From: Ruminococcaceae bacterium UBA7212
GTDB taxonomy: Bacteria; Bacillota; Clostridia; Oscillospirales; Acutalibacteraceae
Assembly: GCA_002490525.1 (NCBI GenBank)
Contig: DKUE01000024.1
Span: forward strand, 1 to 42,538
Direction: 5' to 3'
DNA: 42,538 nucleotides
The position numbers were made by a program, and so were the translations under genes. Numbering within the stretch: position 1 is the first letter of the stretch; each line of letters opens with the position of its first letter. Positions 24,676 to 32,543 of this stretch are shown here, piece by piece. Below the pieces are notes generated by a model. That model was not told the origin of the DNA and made no database searches. It saw nothing but the letters and a program-made list of their open reading frames with translations.

Positions 24676-24954
24676 ATGTCTAAGTATGAAGCAGTGTTTG
24701 TCTTTTCCGTTAAAGGCGGCGAAGAGGCAGTAAATTCCTTGTCTGAAAAGTTCAAGGCACTGATTGAGGCGAACGGCACTCTCGAAAGCGTTGATGAATG
24801 GGGCAAGAGAAGACTTGCTTACGAAATCAATGACGAGGCTGAGGGTCATTACGTTCTCTTTCATTTCGACTGTGAACCCGCTTTCCCGGCAGAGTTGGAG
24901 CGTGTCGCCAACATCACAGACGGCGTGTTGCGTTCTCTCGTCGTGAAAAACTGA
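24676..24954 (+). CDS. rpsF: Ribosomal protein bS6
   Basis: bS6 is a small-subunit platform protein that binds as a pair with bS18. The 92-residue protein has the usual length and blocks: MSKYEAVFVF at the start, ESVDEWGKRRLAYEINDEAEG in the middle (the conserved W-G-x-R-x-L-A-Y), and a YVLFHFDCEP strand. A strong GGAGG site precedes the ATG. It is first in the conserved rpsF-ssb-rpsR operon; ssb begins 14 bases later. Confidence 0.97.
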   Translation: MSKYEAVFVFSVKGGEEAVNSLSEKFKALIEANGTLESVDEWGKRRLAYEINDEAEGHYVLFHFDCEPAFPAELERVANITDGVLRSLVVKN

Positions 24955-24968
24955 GTGAGGGGTAAAAA

Positions 24969-25436
24969 ATGCTGAACTGTGCAATTATTATGGGCAGATT
25001 AACTGCCGACCCCGAACTGCGTACGACCGCAAGCGGTCTTTCGGTCACATCCTTTTCTGTCGCGGTGGACAGACGTTTCCAGCGCCAGGGGGAGGAGAAA
25101 CAGACAGATTTTATCAACGTTGTCGCCTGGCGGCAAACGGCTGAATTTGTCTCGAGATATTTCCATAAGGGTTCTATGATTGCGGTGCAGGGTTCTATTC
25201 AGACCCGCAATTATGAGGACAAAAACGGCAACAAACGCACCGCAGTTGAAATTGTCGCGGACAATGTTTCTTTCTGCGGCAGCAAAGCAGAAACAGGCAC
25301 AGGTGCACCCGCCGTGTCCCGTCCCGCACCGTCCTATCAAGGCGGCAGTACAGACGGATTTTCCGTGCTTCCGACAAGTGATGACGATGCGTTCCCCTTT
25401 GGCGGTGCCGATGAGGATGACGGCTTGCCGTTCTGA
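24969..25436 (+). CDS. ssb: Single-stranded DNA-binding protein
   Basis: SSB coats single-stranded DNA during replication and repair and recruits partners through its tail. The 155-residue protein has an N-terminal OB fold (MLNCAIIMGRLTADPELRTT; VDRRFQRQG; TDFINVVAWRQTAEFVSRY; GSMIAVQGSIQTRNYEDKNG) and a disordered linker. The acidic tip ends DDGLPF, which is the partner-binding motif. Its place between rpsF and rpsR is the common Firmicutes arrangement. A GTGAGGGG site precedes the ATG. Confidence 0.97.
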   Translation: MLNCAIIMGRLTADPELRTTASGLSVTSFSVAVDRRFQRQGEEKQTDFINVVAWRQTAEFVSRYFHKGSMIAVQGSIQTRNYEDKNGNKRTAVEIVADNVSFCGSKAETGTGAPAVSRPAPSYQGGSTDGFSVLPTSDDDAFPFGGADEDDGLPF

Positions 25437-25481
25437 TTTTTGGAATGATTTTTACTTTTACTTTTTAAGGAGGATTACGAA

Positions 25482-25730
25482 ATGGCTTACGATAGAGCTC
25501 AGGGCGGCCGCCCGATGAACCGCAAACGCAGAAAAGTTTGCTCGTTCTGTGTGGAAAAGGTCGAAAAGATTGATTATAAAGACGCTGCAAAGCTGCGCCG
25601 TTATACCTCTGACCGTGCGAAGATTCTTCCCCGCCGCGTCACAGGCACTTGCGCATACCATCAGAGAGAGCTGACCACAGCAATCAAAAGAGCACGCGCA
25701 ATCGCGATTCTGCCCTATACGGCTGACTAA
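25482..25730 (+). CDS. rpsR: Ribosomal protein bS18
   Basis: bS18 partners bS6 on the 30S platform. The 82-residue protein has the family core KVCSFCVEKVEKIDYKD, LRRYTSDRAKILPRRVTGTC, and the basic C-terminal AIKRARAIAILPYT. It retains the cysteine pair (CSFC) and a later Cys (TGTCAYHQ), consistent with the zinc-binding C+ form. AAGGAGG precedes the ATG. It is the last gene of the operon before a terminator. Confidence 0.97.
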   Translation: MAYDRAQGGRPMNRKRRKVCSFCVEKVEKIDYKDAAKLRRYTSDRAKILPRRVTGTCAYHQRELTTAIKRARAIAILPYTAD

Positions 25731-25752
25731 TCGCAGATTTAAAAAAGTAAGT

Positions 25753-25786
25753 CCCGCTTGACCAAAACGGTCAGGCGGGTTTTTTC
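25753..25786 (+). terminator. Terminator of the rpsF operon
   Basis: CCCGCTTGACC (25753-25763) pairs with GGTCAGGCGGG (25769-25779) with one G-T pair, followed by seven T. Confidence 0.9.
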
Positions 25787-25807
25787 TTTCTTTGTCCGTA
25801 GAGTATC

Positions 25808-25862
25808 TGTCATTCTGTGCGACAGCGAAGAAACTCGCACGGCACAGAGTAAATTTAATCTA
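25808..25862. repeat. Half copy of the palindromic intergenic repeat
   Basis: CTGTCATTCTGTGCGACAGC, followed by GAAGAAACTCG, matches the left arm of the 16694/21568 family. The right arm is lost. Next to it, GGGAATAGGCAGTACCCATTCC (25868-25889) is a separate short inverted repeat. Confidence 0.55.
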
Positions 25863-26074
25863 TGCATAGGGAATAGGCAGTACCCATTCCGCAAGCGTTA
25901 GGTGCACCTCTACACGCAATACGAGTCCCTGCAATCGGCGTATCAAATGTATTTTTCGCGCTTGACATGCCACAAAAAAATCCGCAGAGCACCATGGCTG
26001 CATATTTATTCAGAAAAACGGTTAAAATTTGCATAAAATACAATATAAAATGTATATTTCCATTGTAAATACAG

Positions 26075-26109
26075 ACGAATATGCAAAAAAGCACGAATAA
26101 TTATGCAAA
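26075..26109 (+). promoter_or_regulatory. Possible ArgR (ARG box) operators before argG
   Basis: Two similar AT-rich sites lie in tandem: CGAATATGCAAA (26076-26087) and CGAATAATTATGCAAA (26094-26109). The second is close to the ARG-box pattern TGAATAATTATTCA, with two differences. They lie just upstream of the argG -35 box, where a repressor could act. No argR gene is in the window. Confidence 0.45.
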
Positions 26110-26115
26110 TACTAC

Positions 26116-26143
26116 TTGATTTTATTAGAAAACCGTGTATAAT
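26116..26143 (+). promoter_or_regulatory. Promoter of the arginine cluster
   Basis: TTGATT (26116-26121) and TATAAT (26138-26143) are 16 bases apart. The leader to the argG ATG is about 68 bases. No T-box or riboswitch structure was recognised in it. Confidence 0.75.
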
Positions 26144-26217
26144 TTCATCATAACAAAAAATCGTCCTAAAACCAACGGAAAATAGGCGTAAAGTAAATTT
26201 AAACGGAGGCGTTTTTC

Positions 26218-27450
26218 ATGGATAAAAAAGATATTAAAAAGGTTGTTTTGGCATACTCGGGGGGCTTAGATACGTCCATCATCATTCCGTGGCTCAAAGA
26301 GAATTACAACAACTGTGAGGTTATCGCGGTTTCGGGCGATGTCGGTCAGGGTACGGAGCTGGATGGCTTAGAGGAAAAGGCAATCGCGACAGGCGCTTCC
26401 AAGCTGTATGTTTTAGACCTCAAAAAGGAATATGTTGAGGAGTACATTTGGCCGTGTTTGAAAGCAGGCGCAGATTATGAAAGCTATCTGCTCGGCACTT
26501 CCCATGCACGTCCCTGCATTGCGAAAGGACTTGCGGAAATTGCGAAAAAAGAGGGCGCAGATGCCATCTGTCATGGTTGCACCGGTAAAGGTAACGACCA
26601 GGTTCGTTTCGAGCTGACCCTCAAAGCTTTTGCACCTGAAATGGCAATCATCGCGCCGTGGCGCGAGTGGGATATCAAATCCCGTGAGGAAGAAATCGAA
26701 TACGCAGAAGCACATAACATTCCGCTGAAAATCAACCGTGAAACCAACTATTCCAAGGATAAGAACGTGTGGCATCTGTCGCACGAGGGTCTGGATTTGG
26801 AAGACCCCGCGAACGAGCCGATGTATGCAAAAGAGGGCTTCCTCGAAATGGGTGTTGCGCCTGAACAGGCACCCGATGCACCGACCTACATCACCCTGCA
26901 CTTTGAAAAGGGTGTACCCACCGCATTGGACGGCGTAGAATTGGACGGTCTCGCAATGGTTGAAAAACTCAACGAATTGGGCGGCAAAAACGGTATCGGA
27001 CTGCTCGACATCGTGGAAAACCGTTTGGTCGGTATGAAATCCCGCGGTGTATATGAGACACCCGGCGGTGCGATTCTTTACAAGGCACACGAGCTTTTGG
27101 AAATGCTCACTCTCGACCGCGAAACTTCGCACTACAAAAAGCTGGTTGCACAGAAATTCGGCGAATTGGTCTATTTCGGTCAGTGGTTCACACCGCTGCG
27201 CGAGGCCCTTTCCGCATTTGTGGACAAAACACAGGAAACCGTCACAGGCGATGTAAAACTGAAGCTTTACAAAGGCAATATCATCAACGCAGGTGTAACT
27301 TCTCCATATACCTTATATGATGAAAATGTCGCATCCTTCGGCGAAGACGGCGGCGCATACAACCAGGCGGATTCCGCAGGCTTCATTAATCTCTTCGGCT
27401 TGCCGATTAAGGTGAAAGCGCTCCTTGACCGGCAGAGAGACAATAAATAA
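26218..27450 (+). CDS. argG: Argininosuccinate synthase
   Basis: ArgG joins citrulline and aspartate using ATP to give argininosuccinate. The 410-residue protein has the normal length. The N-terminal ATP-pyrophosphatase loop is LAYSGGLDTSIIIPWL, followed by the Gly-rich CHGCTGKGNDQVRFE block and the citrulline-binding REWDIKSREEEIEYA region. A clear GGAGG precedes the ATG. It is the first gene of the cluster, under the promoter at 26116, and argH follows after 120 bases that hold two hairpins. Confidence 0.98.
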   Translation: MDKKDIKKVVLAYSGGLDTSIIIPWLKENYNNCEVIAVSGDVGQGTELDGLEEKAIATGASKLYVLDLKKEYVEEYIWPCLKAGADYESYLLGTSHARPCIAKGLAEIAKKEGADAICHGCTGKGNDQVRFELTLKAFAPEMAIIAPWREWDIKSREEEIEYAEAHNIPLKINRETNYSKDKNVWHLSHEGLDLEDPANEPMYAKEGFLEMGVAPEQAPDAPTYITLHFEKGVPTALDGVELDGLAMVEKLNELGGKNGIGLLDIVENRLVGMKSRGVYETPGGAILYKAHELLEMLTLDRETSHYKKLVAQKFGELVYFGQWFTPLREALSAFVDKTQETVTGDVKLKLYKGNIINAGVTSPYTLYDENVASFGEDGGAYNQADSAGFINLFGLPIKVKALLDRQRDNK

Positions 27451-27464
27451 ACTGATATTTGAAC

Positions 27465-27528
27465 GTAGGGCGGGGGCTTGCTCCCGCCGTGCAATTTCCG
27501 CGACAAAGGGCATTTTTGCTCTTTGTCG
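27465..27528 (+). repeat. Two hairpins between argG and argH
   Basis: GGCGGG...CCCGCC (about 27469-27487) carries the dispersed CGTAGGGCGGGGGC-type motif. CGACAAAG/CTTTGTCG (27501-27508/27521-27528) is a second hairpin. Neither has a clear T run after it, so they may affect mRNA stability rather than end transcription. Confidence 0.55.
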
Positions 27529-27570
27529 TATTCTACTAATTACAGAGAAAAGAATTACAGGTGAAAACAT

Positions 27571-28941
27571 ATGCAGCTTTGGCAGGGACGCTTTCAAAAG
27601 GCGCTTGACCCGAAAACAAACGATTTTAATTCATCTATAAAATTTGACAGCCGTATGTTCCGTGAGGATATTGAAGGCTCTTTAGCGCATGCGGCAATGC
27701 TTCACGCGCAGGAAATTATTTCAGCCGAGGATTTGAAAGCGATTACCGAAGGGTTGACGGCGATAAAGGCCGAAATCGAAAGTGGCGAATTGGAAATAGA
27801 CCCGAATGCGGAGGATATTCACACCTTTGTAGAAGGGGAACTGACCGCACGCGTCGGTGCGGCTGGCAAACGCCTACATACCGCACGAAGCCGAAATGAC
27901 CAAGTTGCGCTTGACATTCGTCTGTATTTGCGCAAAGCGTGTGACGCACTGTACGGACAACTGACAGATTTGATTGCAGTGCTTTGCAATAAAGCGGAGC
28001 AGTATAACAGTGCGGTGATGCCGGGCTACACGCATATGCAGCGCGCCCAGCCGATTACGTTCGGGCATCATTTAATGGCGTATGCCGAAATGCTGCTGCG
28101 CGATAAGGAAAGGCTTCTTGACGCGAAAAAACGAATGAATTACTCACCTCTCGGTGCGTGTGCACTGGCAGGCACAACCTACAACACCGACCGTGAAATG
28201 ACAGCAAAAGCCTTGGGCTTTGACGGCGCGATGCAGAATTCTTTGGATGCGGTGTCGGACCGCGATTTCTGTATGGAACTTACGAGTGTGCTGTCAATTT
28301 TGATGGTGCATCTGTCGCGGTTCTCCGAAGAAATTGTGCTTTGGTGCTCGTGGGAGTTTAAATTCGTGGAATTGGACGATGCATTTTCTACGGGTTCGTC
28401 CATTATGCCGCAGAAAAAGAATCCCGACATTACCGAGTTGATTCGCGGCAAGTCAGGACGTGTATTCGGCGATTTAATGACGCTGTTAACCGCGATGAAA
28501 GGTTTGCCGCTTGCATATAATAAAGATATGCAGGAGGATAAGGAAGCGATTTTTGACGCGTTCGACACAGTGGAAATGTGTTTAACGGCGTTTATTCCGA
28601 TGCTCGATACCATGACCGCACTCCCCGAAAATATGCGCAAGGCGGCGGCCGGCGGATTTATCAACGCCACGGACTGTGCGGATTATTTGGTTTCCAAAGG
28701 GCTGCCGTTCCGTGACGCATATAAGGCGACAGGCGAAATCGTGGCACTGTGCATCGAAAAGGGCTTGACACTCGAAACTCTGCCGTTGGAAAGCTACAAA
28801 GCGATTTGCGATTTGTTTGACGACGGCGTGTATAAAGCAATCGACCTCGACAAATGCGTAAACGACCGCACCTCTCTCGGCGGCCCCGCACCGAAAAATG
28901 TATTGGCACAGGTAGAGCGAGTCAGAGGCTTAAATCGGTAA
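27571..28941 (+). CDS. argH: Argininosuccinate lyase
   Basis: ArgH splits argininosuccinate into arginine and fumarate, the final step of the pathway. The 456-residue protein belongs to the fumarase/aspartase superfamily. Visible motifs are LWQGRFQKALDPKTNDFN at the start, HTARSRNDQVALDIR, the conserved TRG-like PGYTHMQRAQP, and the signature GSSIMPQKKNPD with the catalytic Ser loop. The ribosome site (CAGGTG) is modest. argC follows after a 358-base repeat-rich gap, so the second half of the cluster may have its own promoter. Confidence 0.98.
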   Translation: MQLWQGRFQKALDPKTNDFNSSIKFDSRMFREDIEGSLAHAAMLHAQEIISAEDLKAITEGLTAIKAEIESGELEIDPNAEDIHTFVEGELTARVGAAGKRLHTARSRNDQVALDIRLYLRKACDALYGQLTDLIAVLCNKAEQYNSAVMPGYTHMQRAQPITFGHHLMAYAEMLLRDKERLLDAKKRMNYSPLGACALAGTTYNTDREMTAKALGFDGAMQNSLDAVSDRDFCMELTSVLSILMVHLSRFSEEIVLWCSWEFKFVELDDAFSTGSSIMPQKKNPDITELIRGKSGRVFGDLMTLLTAMKGLPLAYNKDMQEDKEAIFDAFDTVEMCLTAFIPMLDTMTALPENMRKAAAGGFINATDCADYLVSKGLPFRDAYKATGEIVALCIEKGLTLETLPLESYKAICDLFDDGVYKAIDLDKCVNDRTSLGGPAPKNVLAQVERVRGLNR

Positions 28942-28946
28942 CTTCC

Positions 28947-29046
28947 CTACAGAATCCGCAGAACCGGGCGCTGCCCATTCCCTACGTGGGCAACAAATTT
29001 ACTTTGTGCGATGTGCGATTCTGTGTTTACGGTTTCAGAATGACAG
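28947..29046. repeat. Diverged palindromic intergenic repeat
   Basis: The right end, GATTCTGTGTTTACGGTTTC followed by AGAATGACAGA, and the internal ACAAATTTACTTTGTGCGATG match the 16694/21568 copies. The left end has diverged (ACAGAATCCGCAGAA). It contains an inverted GGGCGCTGCCCATTCCCTACG segment similar to the one near 25870. Confidence 0.55.
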
Positions 29047-29054
29047 ATATACAC

Positions 29055-29235
29055 GAACCCCGTCTGGGGGCAACGACTCGGCGCCTCGACGAAATGCATA
29101 CAAACTAACAGCAATATACGAACCGCGTAGGGGAGAACTGTGTTCGCCCGCAGAACGGACAGCCGCGAGGGCTGTTCCTACGTTTTCGCAGCAATTTACG
29201 GTGATGTGCAACCTGGTAGGGGCGTTAAAATCAAA
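29055..29235. repeat. Cluster of CGTAGGGG-type repeat remnants before argC
   Basis: Three short motifs lie in a row: CCCCGTCTGGGGGCAACGAC (about 29058), CGCGTAGGGGAGAACTGTG (about 29118) and GGTAGGGGCGTTAAAATC (about 29213). GGACAGCCGCGAGGGCTGTTCC (29157-29178) forms a hairpin. No gene is supported in 28942-29299. Confidence 0.5.
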
Positions 29236-29299
29236 AGGCTCCGAATGTTCTCTCTAAAGATGGGAGCTGAAAAAGAGATGAATCAAGGAAGAAAGAGAA

Positions 29300-30232
29300 A
29301 TGACCAAAGTATTTATTGACGGCAGTCAGGGCACAACAGGCTTAAAAATTTTTGACCGCCTGAAAACACGAACCGATATTGAACTGATTACCTTACCTGA
29401 AAATTTGCGGAAGGACACGGCGGCGCGCAAAGAAGCGCTCAACTCTGCGGATATTGCCTTTCTCTGTCTGCCCGATGCGGCGGCTGTGGAAGCCGTGGGC
29501 TTGATTGAAAACGAAAAAACGGCGGTGTTGGATACCTCCACCGCACACCGTACGGATGCAGGTTGGGTATACGGCTTCCCCGAGCTTTCAAAAGCGCATG
29601 ACGATGCCTTAAAGCAATCGAACCGCATTGCCGTGCCGGGGTGCTACGCAAGCGGCTTTATCGCCCTTGTCAAGCCCTTAGTGGACGCAGGATTTTTGCC
29701 CGCCGATTACGGCTTTATGTGCCACGCGATGTCGGGCTACAGCGGTGCAGGTAAAAAAGGGATTGCGCAGTACGAGGCGGCACAGCGTGAAGAGGCGTTA
29801 GACGCCCCCCGCCTGTATGCACTCACGCAAGAACACAAGCACTTAAAAGAGATGCAAAAGATTTCGGGGCTTACGCGAACGCCTGTGTTTTGTCCGTATA
29901 TCTGCGATTATTTCTGCGGTATGACGGTAACCGTGCCGATATTTTCGGGTGACTTGCAGAACGGAAAAACGGCCGAGAGCATAAAAATGCTGTACAAAGA
30001 AAGATACCATACCCCGATTGTGCGGTATCAAGAAAGTATTGACGAAGCCGGCTTCATCTGCGCCAACGGCAAAGCCGAAAAGGATTCTATGGAAATTACC
30101 GTTTGCGGCAATGCTCAGAGAATTCTTTTAACTGCGCGTTATGATAATCTCGGCAAAGGCGCAAGCGGTGCGGCACTCGAATGTATGAATCTCAAAATGG
30201 GCCTGCCCGCGGAATACGGGTTGAATCTTTAA
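29300..30232 (+). CDS. argC: N-acetyl-gamma-glutamyl-phosphate reductase (short type)
   Basis: ArgC reduces N-acetylglutamyl phosphate to the semialdehyde with NADPH. At 310 residues this is the short (type 2) form. The N-terminal nucleotide loop reads FIDGSQGTTGLKI, where longer enzymes have GxxGYxG. LDTSTAHRT and GFPELS are conserved, and the catalytic Cys lies in VPGCYASGF. GAAAGAG precedes the ATG. argJ begins ten bases after its stop, so the genes are co-transcribed. Confidence 0.96.
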   Translation: MTKVFIDGSQGTTGLKIFDRLKTRTDIELITLPENLRKDTAARKEALNSADIAFLCLPDAAAVEAVGLIENEKTAVLDTSTAHRTDAGWVYGFPELSKAHDDALKQSNRIAVPGCYASGFIALVKPLVDAGFLPADYGFMCHAMSGYSGAGKKGIAQYEAAQREEALDAPRLYALTQEHKHLKEMQKISGLTRTPVFCPYICDYFCGMTVTVPIFSGDLQNGKTAESIKMLYKERYHTPIVRYQESIDEAGFICANGKAEKDSMEITVCGNAQRILLTARYDNLGKGASGAALECMNLKMGLPAEYGLNL

Positions 30233-30242
30233 GGAGAAATAT

Positions 30243-31472
30243 ATGGAATTTTCAATTAAAATTAACGAAAACGGCGGTGTGACCTCGCCAAAGGGCTTTA
30301 AAGCCAACGGGATTCACTGCGGGATTCGGAAAAATAAAGAGAAAAAAGATTTAATGTTGCTTGTGTCCGAAACCGAATGTGACGCGGCGGCGGTCTACAC
30401 GAAAAATCTCGTATGCGGTGCACCGATTACGGTGACGCGTAAAAATTTGGAAAACGGCAAGGCACGCGCGGTCATCTGCAACAGCGGTATTGCCAATACC
30501 TGCAATGCGGACGGCGTGGAAAAGGCGCAGGCGATGTGCGATTTGGCGGCGCAGTATCTGCATATGGATGCGTCCGATGTAATTGTCGGTTCTACGGGTG
30601 TCATCGGGCAGCCGATTGACCTCAAGCCGATTGAAAACGGTATGCAAGTCCTAACCGATGGACTGTCCGAAAACGGCTCTGATGCGGCGGCACAGGCGAT
30701 TATGACAACCGACACTGTGCAAAAAAGTGTTTCGGTAACTTTCGAATTGGACGGTAAGCCCTGTAAAATCGGTGCGATTGCCAAGGGCAGCGGCATGATT
30801 CATCCCAATATGGCAACCATGCTGTCCTTTATTACAACCGATGCGAATATTTCTGCCGAAATGCTCAAAAAAGCGCTGGTTTGGGGCGTCTCGAAAAGCT
30901 ATAATATGCTGTCGGTGGACGGAGATACTTCCACCAACGATACCGTAGCGATTCTGGCAAACGGACTTTGCGGCAACGGGAGAATTGAAACAGAGAACGA
31001 AAACTACGAAATCTTCTGCCAAGCGCTGTTTGCGGTTTGCAATTATATTGTCCGCATGCTTGCAAAAGACGGCGAGGGTGCAACCAAGCTTGTGATTTGT
31101 GAAGTGCGCGGCGCAAAGAGCGAAGATATTGCAAGAATCTGTGCGAAATCCGTGATTTGCTCTCCGCTCGTGAAAACTGCCATGTTCGGGTCGGATGCAA
31201 ACTGGGGCAGAATTCTTTGCGCGTTGGGTTATGCGGGCGCAGATATTGATGTAACGAAAATTGATGTGTCTTTCCTTTCGCGCAAAGGCGAAATTGCCGT
31301 ATGCCAAAACGGCGCGGGCATCGTATTTTCAGAAGAAAAAGCAAAAGAGATTTTGCTGGAAGATGAGATTACCGTCCTTGTGGATTTAAAAAACGGCGAG
31401 TCCGCTGCGACTGCCTATGGATGCGATTTAACCTATGAATACGTGAAAATCAACGGGGACTACAGAACCTGA
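30243..31472 (+). CDS. argJ: Ornithine acetyltransferase / N-acetylglutamate synthase
   Basis: ArgJ moves the acetyl group from N-acetylornithine to glutamate, closing the acetyl cycle; many versions also use acetyl-CoA. The 409-residue precursor carries the self-cleavage site in KGSGMIHPNMATMLSFITTD, where the Thr of ATML becomes the new N-terminal nucleophile. CNSGIANTCNADG and VGSTGVIGQPIDL are also typical. AAGGAGA precedes the ATG. Because this enzyme is present, no argE is required. Whether it is mono- or bifunctional cannot be told from the sequence. Confidence 0.97.
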   Translation: MEFSIKINENGGVTSPKGFKANGIHCGIRKNKEKKDLMLLVSETECDAAAVYTKNLVCGAPITVTRKNLENGKARAVICNSGIANTCNADGVEKAQAMCDLAAQYLHMDASDVIVGSTGVIGQPIDLKPIENGMQVLTDGLSENGSDAAAQAIMTTDTVQKSVSVTFELDGKPCKIGAIAKGSGMIHPNMATMLSFITTDANISAEMLKKALVWGVSKSYNMLSVDGDTSTNDTVAILANGLCGNGRIETENENYEIFCQALFAVCNYIVRMLAKDGEGATKLVICEVRGAKSEDIARICAKSVICSPLVKTAMFGSDANWGRILCALGYAGADIDVTKIDVSFLSRKGEIAVCQNGAGIVFSEEKAKEILLEDEITVLVDLKNGESAATAYGCDLTYEYVKINGDYRT

Positions 31473-31503
31473 TTTCCGGTTGCACACATATTTTACGCCT
31501 TTG

Positions 31504-31540
31504 CGGCGGCGAAGCGTATAATTTATACGCTTCGCCGCCG
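31504..31540. repeat. 17-bp perfect hairpin between argJ and argB
   Basis: CGGCGGCGAAGCGTATA (31504-31520) is mirrored exactly at 31524-31540 with a three-base loop. It has no T run after it on either strand. It could slow mRNA decay or modulate expression between the two arg genes, or be a mobile palindromic unit. Confidence 0.75.
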
Positions 31541-31636
31541 TAAAAACGAAAACTATACGCACACTCGAAAATCAGATAAAAAAGAGTCTCTCTTTCACAA
31601 GGGAGACGAAGTAGCTTTTTGTTTTCGGAGGCAATT

Positions 31637-32506
31637 ATGGATATTTCTAAAATTTCTTATGCAGACCGTTCCGAGGTTTTGGTGCAGGCACTGCCGCACA
31701 TTCAAAAATACCACGGCAAAACGGTTGTCATTAAATACGGCGGCAACGCGATGATTAACGAGGCGTTGCAGGACGCAGTAATGACGGACATTGTTTTGCT
31801 TCGCTCTGTGGGCGTCAATGTGGTTTTGGTGCACGGCGGCGGGCCTGAAATTTCCGATATGCTAAAACGCATCGGCAAAGAGAGCCGATTTGTCGGCGGA
31901 CTTCGTTACACAGACGAGGAAACCGTTGAGGTGGTGCAGATGGTGTTGGCGGGCAAGGTCAACAAGCATTTGGTACAGCTGCTGACACGTCACGGTGGGC
32001 GTGCCATCGGACTTTGCGGGCTGGACGGCGATATGATTACCGCGACCAAACATGACGCAGGAGAGGACATCGGATTTGTCGGTGATATTGAAAAAGTAAA
32101 CACGGACGTTCTTCGCGATACCATTGAGAACGGTTATATTCCCGTAATTTCCACCGTTGCGGGCGGTGCAAACGGTGAGGTATATAACATCAATGCCGAC
32201 ACCGCCGCTGCGCAGATTGCCGCTTGTCTGCATGCCCAAAAGCTTTTGCTTATGACCGATATTTCGGGACTTTTACGCAACAAAGATGATGAATCCACTC
32301 TCATTCAAGAGGTAAAGGTGTCTGAAATTCCGTCTCTCAAGGCACAGGGGATTATTTCGGGCGGTATGATTCCGAAAATTGACTGTTGTGTTGAGGCAGT
32401 GCGCCGCGGCGTATCACGCACCAATATCATTGACGGACGGATTCCGCATTCTATTTTAATTGAACTGTTTACCGATGCGGGCATCGGCACGATGTTTTCG
32501 GCGTGA
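31637..32506 (+). CDS. argB: Acetylglutamate kinase
   Basis: ArgB phosphorylates N-acetylglutamate, often the step inhibited by arginine. The 289-residue protein has the amino acid kinase fold: VIKYGGNAMINEAL (ATP phosphate loop), VLVHGGGPEISDML (substrate loop), DGDMITATKHDAGEDIG, and NINADTAAAQIAACLHAQKL. The ATG at 31637 has CGGAGG ahead of it; an in-frame ATG at 31619 lies before that site and is less likely. argD starts 37 bases downstream. Confidence 0.97.
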   Translation: MDISKISYADRSEVLVQALPHIQKYHGKTVVIKYGGNAMINEALQDAVMTDIVLLRSVGVNVVLVHGGGPEISDMLKRIGKESRFVGGLRYTDEETVEVVQMVLAGKVNKHLVQLLTRHGGRAIGLCGLDGDMITATKHDAGEDIGFVGDIEKVNTDVLRDTIENGYIPVISTVAGGANGEVYNINADTAAAQIAACLHAQKLLLMTDISGLLRNKDDESTLIQEVKVSEIPSLKAQGIISGGMIPKIDCCVEAVRRGVSRTNIIDGRIPHSILIELFTDAGIGTMFSA

Positions 32507-32543
32507 TATCGGATTTTTAAAGCGGACAAAGGACGGAGCAAAA

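Noticed and set aside
26413..27132. A 239-codon open frame antisense to argG
   Set aside because: It lies wholly inside a certain gene, has no ribosome site, and its Phe/His/Arg-rich composition is that of a shadow frame.
30651..31307. A 218-codon open frame antisense to argJ
   Set aside because: Same reasons: it mirrors the codon usage of argJ and has no family features.
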